The notes beneath the pieces were generated by a model. It was not told the origin of the DNA, did no database searches, and saw only the letters and a list, made by a program, of their open reading frames with translations. Positions 25,008 through 33,799 of a stretch of 44,284 bases of DNA are shown in pieces; the first letter of the stretch is position 1; the number at the start of each line of letters is the position of its first letter. The stretch comes from Dolichospermum compactum NIES-806 (GTDB lineage: Bacteria > Cyanobacteriota > Cyanobacteriia > Cyanobacteriales > Nostocaceae), in contig NZ_AP018316.1 in assembly GCF_002368115.1 (NCBI RefSeq), positions 5,121,705 to 5,165,988 of the forward strand. Direction: 5' to 3'. The position numbers and the translations under genes are program-made.

Positions 25008-26342
25008 GTGAAAAAATCTAATCATAAGGATAAAGGGAATGAGCCAATTCCTTCTAGGAAAATCCGAGCAGAGAAGCCTATTGATAGAAGTTCCCATGGG
25101 CTGGTGACAAATGATTTACTGCTTGCAAGCGTTTTTTCGCCGAGCGAAAGAATAAATGGATTTGAACAGAATGATTTAGGAGACATCTGGTGGCAAACAT
25201 TCTTTGGTATTCCTAACGGTCAAAATCCTGGTCAGTTTGATGACAGTAGCGATCCAAATGGAGCGGCAGGTTCTAGTGACAAAGCCAGTTTAACCCGGAT
25301 TGATTCCATCCAATTTCTGGCAGGTAAATTTACGACGGATCAACAGCCGCCAGGTCAACTGCCAATCACGGCAACTGCCGAGCGGACAATTAAGGTAGCG
25401 GGTGGATCTGTCTTCTTTTTCCCGACTTTGAATGCGGTATCTCCTGATGTGCCTCTGGGTGAGGATGGAGAGCCGATTCGTAATTCGGATGGAACTTTAG
25501 TGGGAGGTATTGGTACAGGTGGACCAACAGAAGGTGAGGTTAAAATAGAACTCGATACTCTTCTTGCTGGCATTAAGAATCTCAGTGCCTCTATAGATGG
25601 CGTTGAGATTCCTAACCTATTGAATTACAGACAGAAATCTGATCAGCCTTTTTCCTACACTTTACCTGAAGATAACATTTCAGACATCCCTGGAGGAGGA
25701 ACTTTTGGTGGCGTGCTTGCTGACGGATATTGGGTGGGGATAGGCAACCTTTCTCCTGAAGATCATGTGATTAAATTCGGGGGGTCTGTTGAGTTTAATG
25801 CCGACAACCCAGGACCTGACTTTGTGGTGGATATCACTTACAACATTTCTTTCGATCTTAATGAGATAAAGGGTACAAATCGCAAAGATACTCTTTTCGG
25901 CACTAATGGATGGGACGAAATCAAAGGACTCAACGGCAATGATTACATTGTTGGACGAGAAGGCAATGACGCTCTTTATGGTGGGAATGGTCGTGATACT
26001 CTGATTGGAGTTAATCCTTATGCTTGCAATCCAGGATTAGGAGAAATTGACATCTTTTACGGCGGAAAAGGTCGAGACACTTTTGTACTAGGAAATTCTA
26101 GACAAGCATACTATCAAGGAAAAGGTTTACAAGACTACGCTCTGATTAAAGATTTCAACACTCAAGATATCATTCAACTTCATGGAAATCGTTGCTCCTA
26201 TGAGTTAAGCGAAACCTATTCCCTTGGAGGCAAGAGTGGTACTAGCATTTTCCTAAAAGATACTTCTGAACTCATTGGATTTGTTGAGGGAGTAACTAGC
26301 TTGTGTTTAGCAAGTAATGACTTTAGCTTTGTTTGTTATTGA
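25008..26342 (+). CDS. RTX-type secreted protein with unknown N-terminal domain
   Basis: The protein has 444 residues from GTG 25008 (GGAGAATAAAG ribosome site). The C-terminal part holds nonapeptide RTX repeats (about residues 285-340: GTNGWDEIKGLNGND, GREGNDALYGGNGRDTLIG, then YGGKGRDTFVLG). These bind calcium and go with type I secretion; no Sec signal is present. The N-terminal part (about 50-280) contains WWQTFFGIPNGQNPGQ, FLAGKF, AERTIKVAGGSVFFFPTLNA and ADGYWVGIGNLSPEDHVIKF. This pattern occurs in other secreted bacterial proteins of unknown role. No type I exporter is adjacent. Upstream 24741-25007 contains no gene. Confidence 0.8.
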   Translation: MKKSNHKDKGNEPIPSRKIRAEKPIDRSSHGLVTNDLLLASVFSPSERINGFEQNDLGDIWWQTFFGIPNGQNPGQFDDSSDPNGAAGSSDKASLTRIDSIQFLAGKFTTDQQPPGQLPITATAERTIKVAGGSVFFFPTLNAVSPDVPLGEDGEPIRNSDGTLVGGIGTGGPTEGEVKIELDTLLAGIKNLSASIDGVEIPNLLNYRQKSDQPFSYTLPEDNISDIPGGGTFGGVLADGYWVGIGNLSPEDHVIKFGGSVEFNADNPGPDFVVDITYNISFDLNEIKGTNRKDTLFGTNGWDEIKGLNGNDYIVGREGNDALYGGNGRDTLIGVNPYACNPGLGEIDIFYGGKGRDTFVLGNSRQAYYQGKGLQDYALIKDFNTQDIIQLHGNRCSYELSETYSLGGKSGTSIFLKDTSELIGFVEGVTSLCLASNDFSFVCY

Positions 26343-26423
26343 CAACCACCGATACAGATAGCAATAAAAAGGGAAATAGGGGTTGAAAGTGCGCCTTTGC
26401 GTAAAAATTTAATCAAAATTAAA

Positions 26424-26449
26424 CCCCTCTACTAAAACTTAGCAGAGGG
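26424..26449. terminator. Bidirectional terminator between the RTX gene and aspS
   Basis: CCCTCTACTAA-AAC-TTAGCAGAGGG is a near-perfect hairpin in the spacer of two convergent genes, 12 bp from the aspS stop. A-rich and T-rich sides allow it to act in both directions. Confidence 0.6.
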
Positions 26450-26461
26450 AATAATCAAAGC

Positions 26462-28249
26462 TTACACCTTCGGTTTAAAAGTCGAAGCAACGTGTAACTC
26501 CTTCAATTGTTTTGCGTCTACATTTGCAGGAGCATCTGTTAACAAACAACGAGCTTGTTGAGTCTTAGGAAACGCAATTACATCACGAATTGATTCTTCT
26601 CCAGATAGTAACATTACCAAACGATCTACACCGTAAGCAATACCACCATGAGGAGGAGTACCATATTCAAAAGCTTCCAACAAAAAGCCAAATTTACTTT
26701 GTGCTTCTTCCGTTGATAAACCAATAGCTGAAAACACCTGTTCTTGAACTTCTCGCTGATAAATTCGCAGACTTCCACCACCAACTTCAAACCCATTGAA
26801 GACTAAATCATAAGCTTGAGCGCGGGCGGTTTTTAAATCGCTGATATCATCAGGATGAGGTGCGGTAAAAGGATGATGTAATGCTTCTAAACGTTTTTCA
26901 TCTGCATTCCATTCAAACATGGGGAATTCTGTCACCCACAGGAAGTTAATTTTATCTTTTTCAATTAACTTAAATTCCTTAGCTACAAATTGACGAATTC
27001 TGTCTAAAGTTTTATTCACAGTGGACCTATCAGCAGCCGCAAATAATAACAAATGTCCAGCTTTTGCACCTGTTCTTGTTAAGATTTCCTGCTTTTGTTC
27101 CGGTGTCAAATTATCTTTAATTGCGCCAATGGTGTCAAGTTCACCATTTTCCCGAACGCGAATATAAGCTAATCCTTTTGCACCAGCTTCTGCGGCTTCT
27201 CGGAAAATATCGCCACCTGGTTTAATGCGAACATTAGAAATGGCATCGTTACCGTTAGGAATGGGGAGAATTTTAACAATACCACCGTTAGAAATTGCTT
27301 CTCGAAAAACTTTAAAACCGGAATCTTTTAAAACATCGGAAACATCAACTAATTCTAAACCGTAGCGGGTGTCAGGCTTATCGCTTCCGTAACGGTTCAT
27401 AGCTTCCGCGTAGGGAAGACGAGGAAAAGGACGAGGTAAATCAATTCCTTTCACGGTTTTGAAAATATGACAAACTAACTTTTCGTTAAGTTCAATAATT
27501 TCATCTTCAGACATGAAACTCATTTCCATGTCTAATTGAGTAAACTCCGGTTGTCTGTCAGCACGTAAATCTTCATCCCGGAAACATCGCGCCACTTGAT
27601 AGTATCTATCCATTCCCGATACCATCAATAATTGTTTGAAGAGTTGGGGAGATTGCGGTAAAGCAAACCATTCACCTTCATTAACGCGACTGGGAAGAAT
27701 ATAATCTCGCGCACCTTCGGGAGTTGAACGGGTGAGAATAGGGGTTTCGATTTCGATAAAACCTTCTAAGTCTTCCAGGTAGCGGCGCATGGCTTTGATG
27801 ACTTGATGACGCAATTGCATATTTTGCGCCATGCGTTCCCGTCGTAAGTCCAAATAACGATATTTTAACCGCAAGTCTTCTCTAACTGTTTCCGTGTCTG
27901 CGGTGGAAACTTGGAAAGGTAATTGTTTGCGGACGGCGTTGAGCAGTTCTATTTTATCCGCATAGATTTCCACTTCGCCAGTGGGAAGTCGGGGATTTAG
28001 AGATTCTGGAGGACGTTGGGTGACTCTACCGGTGATTGCTACAACGTATTCATTGCGGAGAGCGTTAGCCTGTTCGTAGGAGTCTGGGGTGCGCTGGGGG
28101 TCGCTGACGATTTGGACAATACCAGAGCGATCGCGCAAGTCTAAGAATATCACACCACCGTGATCGCGGCGACGGTCTACCCATCCGTAAAAGGTAACAG
28201 TTTCACCAATATGTTCTTTTCGGAGTTCGCCGCAATAGTGAGTTCGCAT
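26462..28249 (-). CDS. aspS: Aspartyl-tRNA synthetase, bacterial type
   Basis: The enzyme charges tRNA-Asp (and tRNA-Asn in non-discriminating forms) with aspartate. The 595-residue product has an N-terminal OB-fold anticodon domain (MRTHYCGELRKEHIGETVTF, GWVDRRRDHGG). Class II motif 2 is CFRDEDLRADRQPEFTQLDM and motif 3 is HGGIAYGVDRLVMLL. A bacterial GAD insertion lies between them (about 290-420). The length is normal. The start MRTHYCGE at 28249 is canonical. Confidence 0.97.
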   Translation of the reverse strand: MRTHYCGELRKEHIGETVTFYGWVDRRRDHGGVIFLDLRDRSGIVQIVSDPQRTPDSYEQANALRNEYVVAITGRVTQRPPESLNPRLPTGEVEIYADKIELLNAVRKQLPFQVSTADTETVREDLRLKYRYLDLRRERMAQNMQLRHQVIKAMRRYLEDLEGFIEIETPILTRSTPEGARDYILPSRVNEGEWFALPQSPQLFKQLLMVSGMDRYYQVARCFRDEDLRADRQPEFTQLDMEMSFMSEDEIIELNEKLVCHIFKTVKGIDLPRPFPRLPYAEAMNRYGSDKPDTRYGLELVDVSDVLKDSGFKVFREAISNGGIVKILPIPNGNDAISNVRIKPGGDIFREAAEAGAKGLAYIRVRENGELDTIGAIKDNLTPEQKQEILTRTGAKAGHLLLFAAADRSTVNKTLDRIRQFVAKEFKLIEKDKINFLWVTEFPMFEWNADEKRLEALHHPFTAPHPDDISDLKTARAQAYDLVFNGFEVGGGSLRIYQREVQEQVFSAIGLSTEEAQSKFGFLLEAFEYGTPPHGGIAYGVDRLVMLLSGEESIRDVIAFPKTQQARCLLTDAPANVDAKQLKELHVASTFKPKV

Positions 28250-28395
28250 AGTTGTTAGTTCTTTGGTTCCGGGCTAGGTTGGGTAAATGTCAAGGCTTTC
28301 CCATTATCTAGCATCAATAGTCATTGTAGTAGTTTTAGTTGAAGAAAAATCAGTTATTTTAGCCTTGACGGTGAGAAACCGCAGCTACACAGACA

Positions 28396-28415
28396 AAACC
28401 CATCTTTATGGGTTT
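28396..28415. other. Hairpin in the aspS upstream spacer
   Basis: AAACCCAT-CTTT-ATGGGTTT is a perfect hairpin 147 bp upstream of aspS and 207 bp before the next gene. It may end an upstream minus-strand or leader transcript. No other feature in 28250-28622 is certain; a 41-codon open frame beginning at ATG 28585 (MKKRNGNSTPNAK) overlaps the next gene's start in another frame. Confidence 0.4.
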
Positions 28416-28622
28416 CAAACCCTTAATTTTTCTTTGCTGTTTGAAAGTTAATTTCACCGCTTAGGGGTGTTATGAGGAAAATTTTTGTATAATCCATAGT
28501 TAGAGCGAGTTTAAAACTAAAAGCGCCGCGAGATAGCGACCGGATGACTGAAATGTGCTAGGGTTGAGCCAAGACTTTATTTTTATGAAAAAACGTAACG
28601 GCAATTCAACTCCAAACGCAAA

Positions 28623-29000
28623 ATGCTTAATTTGGAAAAATGTGATTTTAAAGACCTTTCAAACCTTGCATCTCAAACGCAATATGGCGGAAATCCTGAA
28701 CATAAAATGAATCCAGGTGATTTCAATCTTACGCCCCCTAGTTCTCCTAGATCCGGTAAGTCCCTTTGTGACTCTGTTAAGGTTTTCACCAGAAAGGAAG
28801 CTCTAGCTCTGCTGAGACAAGGCATTAAAAACGGATTAGTTAGTGACCGCTTTACAGGTTTGTGGCCAAAAAACGTTTGGTCTGTCATGGATGATGGAAT
28901 TGCACTAGAAGCACAGCTTGAATTGCCTGAGCAAGGGTCGTATCATGGTTATCCTATGCAGAAAACAGATCCTTTCTATGAAGAGGTAATCAAGCAATGA
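28623..29000 (+). CDS. Uncharacterised 125-aa protein, first gene of a two-gene unit
   Basis: I do not know a function. The protein has a dense conserved-looking core: TQYGGNPEHKMNPGDFNLTP, then PSSPRSGKSLCDSVKVFTRK, EALALLRQGIKNGLVS, FTGLWPKNVWSVMDDGIALE and GSYHGYPMQKTDPF. A helical segment with EALALLRQGIK could bind a partner or nucleic acid. There is no signal peptide. It ends 10 bp before the 446-residue gene, so the two are almost surely co-transcribed. The start is unsure: upstream ATG 28585 in another frame encodes MKKRNGNSTPNAKC, which could be the true N-terminus if there is a one-base frameshift near 28624. Confidence 0.6.
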   Translation: MLNLEKCDFKDLSNLASQTQYGGNPEHKMNPGDFNLTPPSSPRSGKSLCDSVKVFTRKEALALLRQGIKNGLVSDRFTGLWPKNVWSVMDDGIALEAQLELPEQGSYHGYPMQKTDPFYEEVIKQ

Positions 29001-29010
29001 AGGATTCGGA

Positions 29011-30351
29011 GTGAAAAAGCTAAATCTTAATTTTGACTGGTTGCCTAATGGTAATAATTCGCCCGAAATTCAGCAGACTATGGGTATGTTTAGTTTGCAA
29101 GCGGGAGAAATAAATCTGACTGAGAATGAGGATATTTGGACTCAAAAGATTTGCCCTACCGTTTTACTTTCTGCCTATCCCCTGGCATTATGGATGGCAT
29201 CGTCATGGTGGAGATTACTTTTCGAGCCTCTTCCACCGGCAGGAATCAAACCTTCAGTTGATTGGAGAATGGCGCATGAACTAACTGCATCCAATCAAGG
29301 GTTTATTTGGCCGAGGGTCATATTCGCTTCAGATACTGAATCTATGCAAATATGGGCTACTCCATCACACCCTAGTGATAAACAGTCAGTTAGATACATA
29401 AATGGTCTTGAGCGCGCAGTCTCCGAAAACTTCCTTGAATTTGATAGCATAGCAGCAGCATTTATTGAGTCTGTTATATCCCGTCTTCATGAAACAGGAG
29501 TTTATGGCACATCTTTAGCTCACCTTTGGGAAGAAGTTCAGGAAGAACGATCTGACCCATATTCAACAATGTACTGTCGTCGTGAAGCAGAATTAGGCTA
29601 TGATCCCGATGAATGTCCCGATGAGATCGTGAAAGATGCTCTGGATCTCGCTGAACGAGTTGGAAATGAAACGCTTTCTGAACTAGCTCCCACTTGCGGT
29701 AAAGAATCATCATCATCAGAAACCAAACCTTTCAGCGCAATTAAAGAACTCATTGAATCCACTGGACTCAAAGGAAAGCCCGTTAATTGGAGTAATTTGC
29801 CTGTAAATCAAGATACGGTAAAAGCGCCTTGGCAACGAGCCAAGGAAGTTGCATCTTTTGTACATAAGAAGATTGACAACGAAGAAAAACCTCTCACCAA
29901 CAAGATCCTTTGCGATTTGCTTGGTCTACAGGAATCTGAATATGATGGCTGGCAGCCTCAAAAGCGACAACCCATCTCAGTTGCAGTTCCATTAGGGAAC
30001 AATGGGTTTCACTATCATCCGAGAAAAAGCCATCCACTGGCCAAAAGATTTGAATTTGCCAGGCTTATTGGTGATTATTTGCTTTATGGCAACTGTGGGA
30101 AATCATGGCTTGCCAGCACTGACATCAGAACATCACGGCAAAAATATCAGCGGGCTTTTGCGGCCGAGTTTCTTTGTCCTCTCGATAGCTTACAGGCTTA
30201 TTTAAATAACGACTACTCGGAGTCTGCGATAGAAGACGCATCCGAATATTTTATGGTAAGTCAACAAACAATCGAAACAATCCTTACCAATAATGGCTTA
30301 ATTTTCTCCTCACACCGAGTGAATGATTTAGAACCTAGAATTCCCTATTAG
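29011..30351 (+). CDS. Uncharacterised 446-aa protein with degenerate ImmA/IrrE-like C-terminal region
   Basis: The GTG start at 29011 follows an AAGGA site. Residues 1-230 form an unrecognised domain rich in Trp and acidic residues (LALWMASSWWRLLFEPLPPA, VDWRMAHELTASNQGFIWPR, REAELGYDPDECPDE). A Ser/Glu linker follows. Residues about 260-446 resemble the ImmA/IrrE zincin family: the helix that normally carries HExxH reads KRFEFARLIGDYLL (346-358) with R, L and D in place of the zinc His/Glu/His. Then come RQKYQRAFAAEFLCPLDSLQ (376-395), an IrrE hallmark, and a helix-turn-helix-like end (VSQQTIETILTNNGLI). It is thus probably a pseudo-protease or DNA/ligand-binding protein. It works with the upstream small protein by position. 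Confidence 0.65.
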   Translation: MKKLNLNFDWLPNGNNSPEIQQTMGMFSLQAGEINLTENEDIWTQKICPTVLLSAYPLALWMASSWWRLLFEPLPPAGIKPSVDWRMAHELTASNQGFIWPRVIFASDTESMQIWATPSHPSDKQSVRYINGLERAVSENFLEFDSIAAAFIESVISRLHETGVYGTSLAHLWEEVQEERSDPYSTMYCRREAELGYDPDECPDEIVKDALDLAERVGNETLSELAPTCGKESSSSETKPFSAIKELIESTGLKGKPVNWSNLPVNQDTVKAPWQRAKEVASFVHKKIDNEEKPLTNKILCDLLGLQESEYDGWQPQKRQPISVAVPLGNNGFHYHPRKSHPLAKRFEFARLIGDYLLYGNCGKSWLASTDIRTSRQKYQRAFAAEFLCPLDSLQAYLNNDYSESAIEDASEYFMVSQQTIETILTNNGLIFSSHRVNDLEPRIPY

Positions 30352-30554
30352 CTTATTTTTAATAAGCGTATGTTAGCAGTTATATAGCAAGCAACTGCTG
30401 TAACACTGTGTTGCTCTTGATTAGCTATCAAATTGTTACTGACAAACACTGCGGTAAGCTCTACTGCCAATTTACGCCTGGGTAGGGGACTGAGTTCACC
30501 ATTGAGATTCCAGTTCAGCAAACCATATTTTCAATAGTCACCCAAATCACTTTT

Positions 30555-31898
30555 TCAAACCCCAGTGGTTGCCGAAATATCAATTAACCAGCGAACTGTT
30601 TGCGGGAAAATAATCACAATTAACAAGACAATAAACTGTAAAACTATAAAAGGAATCGCACTTTTATGAATATCTAACGTACTCACTTCTTTAGGCGCAA
30701 CACTTTGTAAATAAAACAAAGAAAATCCTACAGGTGGAGAAATAAACGCCGTTTGTAAATTCACTGCCATAACCACACCAAACCACACCATATCAATATT
30801 TAAAGCCTGTGCCGCTGGTACTAATAAAGGCATAGCAATAAAGCAAATTTCAATAAATTCTAAAAAAGCTCCTAAAATAAAAATCACGATATTACTAACA
30901 ATTAAAAACCCCCAATATCCTCCGGGTAAACCTATTAATAAATTAGTAATCAGAGTTTTGCCACCTAAAGCATCAAACACCAAACTAAACATTGAAGAAC
31001 AGAATAAAATCATCACCACTAAAGCAGTAATTACTGCCGTAGAATGAGCAGCATCACGAATTAATTGTGGTGTTAACCGTTTATTAAAAGCAGCCAAAAT
31101 AGAAGCCCCAACAGCACCTACAGCCCCCGCTTCTGTGGGAGTTGCCACACCAAAGAATATACTACCTAACACCGCAAAAATTAAAATAATTGGGGGAACA
31201 ACTGCTTTAAAAACTTGTTTAATTAATTGAGTACCTTCAGGAATTACGACATCATCTGGTATCATTGGCACTTTTTCCGGTTGAAAAAAAGCTAGTCCGA
31301 TAATGTAGAGAATATAAGAACCAGATAACATTAATCCCGGAATTAATGCCCCTAAAAATAAATCTCCCACAGAAACACCAATTTGATCACTGAGAATCAC
31401 TAAAACTAAACTTGGAGGAATTAACTGGGCTAAAGTACCAGAGGCAATAATTACTCCTGAAGCTAATTTTTTATCATAGCCATAGCGTAACATGAGCGGT
31501 AATGATAACATTCCCATGACAATTACTGTGGCGGCTACGACTCCAGTTGTGGCTGCTAAAACAGTTCCCACTAAAACAACTGCTAAAGCCAATCCGCCGC
31601 GAACACGACTTAACACAATGCCAATAGTTTCTAATAACTCTTCTGCTAATCCTGACTTTTCTAGAACTGCACCCAGAAACACAAAGAAGGGAATAGCAAG
31701 TAAAGTAAAGTTCGACATTGTGCCAAACCAACTATTAGGTAATAGGAGAAGACGCGCTGGATTAAAAGCCCCAACTGCTGTACCCATGAGTCCAAAAGCA
31801 ATGGCTGTGCCGGCAAAGGAAAAAGCGACAGGAAAGCCACTCATGAGAATAAAGAAAAAGCCGACAAACATTAAAACTGCTAACCATTCAAAACCCAT
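30555..31898 (-). CDS. dctM: TRAP transporter large permease
   Basis: The 447-residue protein is very hydrophobic with about 11-13 membrane helices and a DctM signature: FFILMSGFPVAFSFAGTAIA, VGAFNPARLLLLPNSWF, GTLAQLIPPSLVLVILSDQI and FGVATPTEAGAVGAVGA. It is the Na+-driven transport subunit of a tripartite ATP-independent periplasmic transporter. It lies 8 bp behind dctQ on the same strand. With the binding protein at 33800 it makes a full TRAP system. Confidence 0.93.
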   Translation of the reverse strand: MGFEWLAVLMFVGFFFILMSGFPVAFSFAGTAIAFGLMGTAVGAFNPARLLLLPNSWFGTMSNFTLLAIPFFVFLGAVLEKSGLAEELLETIGIVLSRVRGGLALAVVLVGTVLAATTGVVAATVIVMGMLSLPLMLRYGYDKKLASGVIIASGTLAQLIPPSLVLVILSDQIGVSVGDLFLGALIPGLMLSGSYILYIIGLAFFQPEKVPMIPDDVVIPEGTQLIKQVFKAVVPPIILIFAVLGSIFFGVATPTEAGAVGAVGASILAAFNKRLTPQLIRDAAHSTAVITALVVMILFCSSMFSLVFDALGGKTLITNLLIGLPGGYWGFLIVSNIVIFILGAFLEFIEICFIAMPLLVPAAQALNIDMVWFGVVMAVNLQTAFISPPVGFSLFYLQSVAPKEVSTLDIHKSAIPFIVLQFIVLLIVIIFPQTVRWLIDISATTGV

Positions 31899-31906
31899 AT
31901 TTTCCC

Positions 31907-32530
31907 CTACTCAATATTGATATTTTCTGAAGTTTCTAAACGAATTTGTTCTGCCACTTGGTGATAGCCTAGTAGTACGGCTAAATATTTAATTGCTTGA
32001 GAAATACTTTGTAAAAGCAGCAATAATAAAGCTACGGGAACCATAGTTTTAATTGGGGCGCGGGGTAAACCGTTAGCGTCAGAGGATATTTCCCAAGTTC
32101 CCCAACTACCATCACTTAATCTCCCCCAAGATTGTAAAACCGGATTGATTGTCACCCAAATACCGATTAAACAAAAGGGAATTAAAAATAAAACTGTTCC
32201 CATAAAATCAACTAAGGCGCGTTTTTTTTGACTCATATTAGTATAGAGAAAATCAACACGTACATTTTCCCCATGACGTAAAATATAAACAAAGCCGAAT
32301 AAGAATGTGAGAGAAAATAAATACCATTGCAGTTCTAATAAGGCATTAGAAGACAATTGTACGCCAATGAAACGACCCATATAACGGGCGACAACATTGA
32401 AAAAACCGACTCCAATTGTCAATAAAACCAGCCAATTTGATAACCATCCCAATTTATCAGCACCATTGTCAATAAATTGGGAAAATCTTAATAGCTTACT
32501 GATGAAAGCAAATCTTTTTGAGTTACGCAT
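31907..32530 (-). CDS. dctQ: TRAP transporter small permease
   Basis: The DctQ-type protein has four predicted helices (NWLVLLTIGVGFFNVVARYM, LQWYLFSLTFLFGFVYI, MGTVLFLIPFCLIGIWV, VPVALLLLLLQSISQAI) and the conserved RHGENVRVDFLY segment. I start at ATG 32530 (MRNSKRFAF, 207 residues); a TTG at 32563 would add 11 residues. It pairs with DctM. The large insertion DANGLPRAPIKTM between helices is common in 2-oxoacid-type TRAP systems. Confidence 0.88.
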   Translation of the reverse strand: MRNSKRFAFISKLLRFSQFIDNGADKLGWLSNWLVLLTIGVGFFNVVARYMGRFIGVQLSSNALLELQWYLFSLTFLFGFVYILRHGENVRVDFLYTNMSQKKRALVDFMGTVLFLIPFCLIGIWVTINPVLQSWGRLSDGSWGTWEISSDANGLPRAPIKTMVPVALLLLLLQSISQAIKYLAVLLGYHQVAEQIRLETSENINIE

Positions 32531-32603
32531 AGAACATAATAAATTAAAGGCAAGACCTGACAATACAGTCAGCTAGGGAATAAATTCCCTGCCTAATAGC
32601 TCA

Positions 32604-32761
32604 AGTCTGTTAAAACAGACTCAGAAATTTCCCCAGTGTTTTTATCTCGTTATCTCGTTCCCAGTCTCTGACTGGGAATGACCTAATGGAGGCTATGCCT
32701 ATTTTGTTATTGAAGGCAGAGCCTTCTGGAATTCATTCCCATACAGAGTATGGGAACGAGA
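32604..32761. repeat. Palindromic repeats between dctQ and the Uma2 gene
   Basis: First, AGTCTGTT/AACAGACT (32604-32621) forms a short hairpin like that inside the cpcG3-G4 element. Second, perfect end arms TCTCGTTCCCA (32653-32663) and TGGGAACGAGA (32751-32761) bound a 109-bp element with a further CCCAGTC/GACTGGG hairpin inside. The second is MITE-like and is unrelated to families A-C. Confidence 0.65.
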
Positions 32762-32772
32762 AATTATTACTA

Positions 32773-33537
32773 TTAATTAAGCAATTTTTCCACCTCCAAA
32801 ATATCCAAATTTGTCAATTGTGCCACTTGTTCTACAGACATTCCATTCTGTAACAAATTAATGGCAACTTGTCTTAATTGCAATTCAGCTTTTTCTGCTC
32901 TTTGTTGTGTAATTCCTACCATTTCTTGAGAAGTGGGAAACAACTCACCATCCAAAGTTGCCCAACGTAACCAAGTCGCATCAACGCCTCTATAATTACC
33001 TTCCCAACGCACTAAAGCTAAATTTAAAACTTTGCTTACCAATTGATTTTTCTCATTTAGAGCAATCTGTTGATATGCACCACTATTCAGATCAAAACCT
33101 GCAAAATCATTGGGGTTAAACGGGTCATACCAAAAATATTCAGAAACCCGCATTTGATTTTGATAAATCAATTTTTTCTGATTTTTATCATTGTTAGCTG
33201 TGGTTTCTGAAAGTAATTCAATTACCACATCTGGGGGTTTTCCTTCTTCCCAAACTACCCAAGAAAGTCTTTCTGTTTTCGGCACACCTAAAACAGCAAA
33301 GAAATCTGGACCGCGAAAATCTTGATTTTTTAATTGTGCTAAACTGTAGTAGACAAACATATTGCCACCTACATATCCATCAGCCCTTTGATCTAACCAA
33401 GGCTGAATAGTATCAATTAGAACATCCATTTGTAATTTATGTCTTTGTGTCTCCATCGGGATACCATCATCACAAGGAAGTTCTGCCTGGGTGGGTGGCA
33501 GTTTAATGCTAGGTACAGCCAAAACAGTTTCTAACAT
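32773..33537 (-). CDS. Uma2-family (DUF820) putative nuclease
   Basis: The protein has 254 residues. The N-terminal 190 form a Uma2 domain, a PD-(D/E)XK-like fold very abundant in cyanobacteria: YVGGNMFVYYSLAQLKNQDF, RGPDFFAVLGVPKTERLSWV, GKPPDVVIELLSETTANNDK, KLIYQNQMRVSEYFWYDP. The C-terminal part (about 205-254) is a charged helix with QRAEKAELQLRQ and a short end seen in related proteins (LLQNGMSVEQVAQLTNLDIL). Uma2 proteins are thought to be nuclease-like but their role is unknown. It sits between the TRAP permeases and the divergent binding protein without an evident link. Confidence 0.85.
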   Translation of the reverse strand: MLETVLAVPSIKLPPTQAELPCDDGIPMETQRHKLQMDVLIDTIQPWLDQRADGYVGGNMFVYYSLAQLKNQDFRGPDFFAVLGVPKTERLSWVVWEEGKPPDVVIELLSETTANNDKNQKKLIYQNQMRVSEYFWYDPFNPNDFAGFDLNSGAYQQIALNEKNQLVSKVLNLALVRWEGNYRGVDATWLRWATLDGELFPTSQEMVGITQQRAEKAELQLRQVAINLLQNGMSVEQVAQLTNLDILEVEKLLN

Positions 33538-33799
33538 AGCCGTTAAATTTAGTTAGAAATTACTTAATATTTTTATACTAATCTGAAATGATCAGCAATT
33601 GGCAAAATTATAAGAAATAATAAGTTTTAAGTGTATCAGCACCATAGAATCAAACTGTACAAGGAAAAGTAAACAAGTCTAAAACCTTTTTTCCCCGTGC
33701 CTAATCTCAACGAAAAATTTTAACATCAACCTACCCTGTAGTGGCTAAAATTTTACAGGATTATGATATTGTAGGTAAATCTTACTAATATTCATTTTT

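Noticed and set aside
31492..31920. 142-codon plus-strand frame inside dctM
   Set aside because: Antisense shadow of a membrane protein gene; Thr/Ala/Pro-rich as expected from such shadows.
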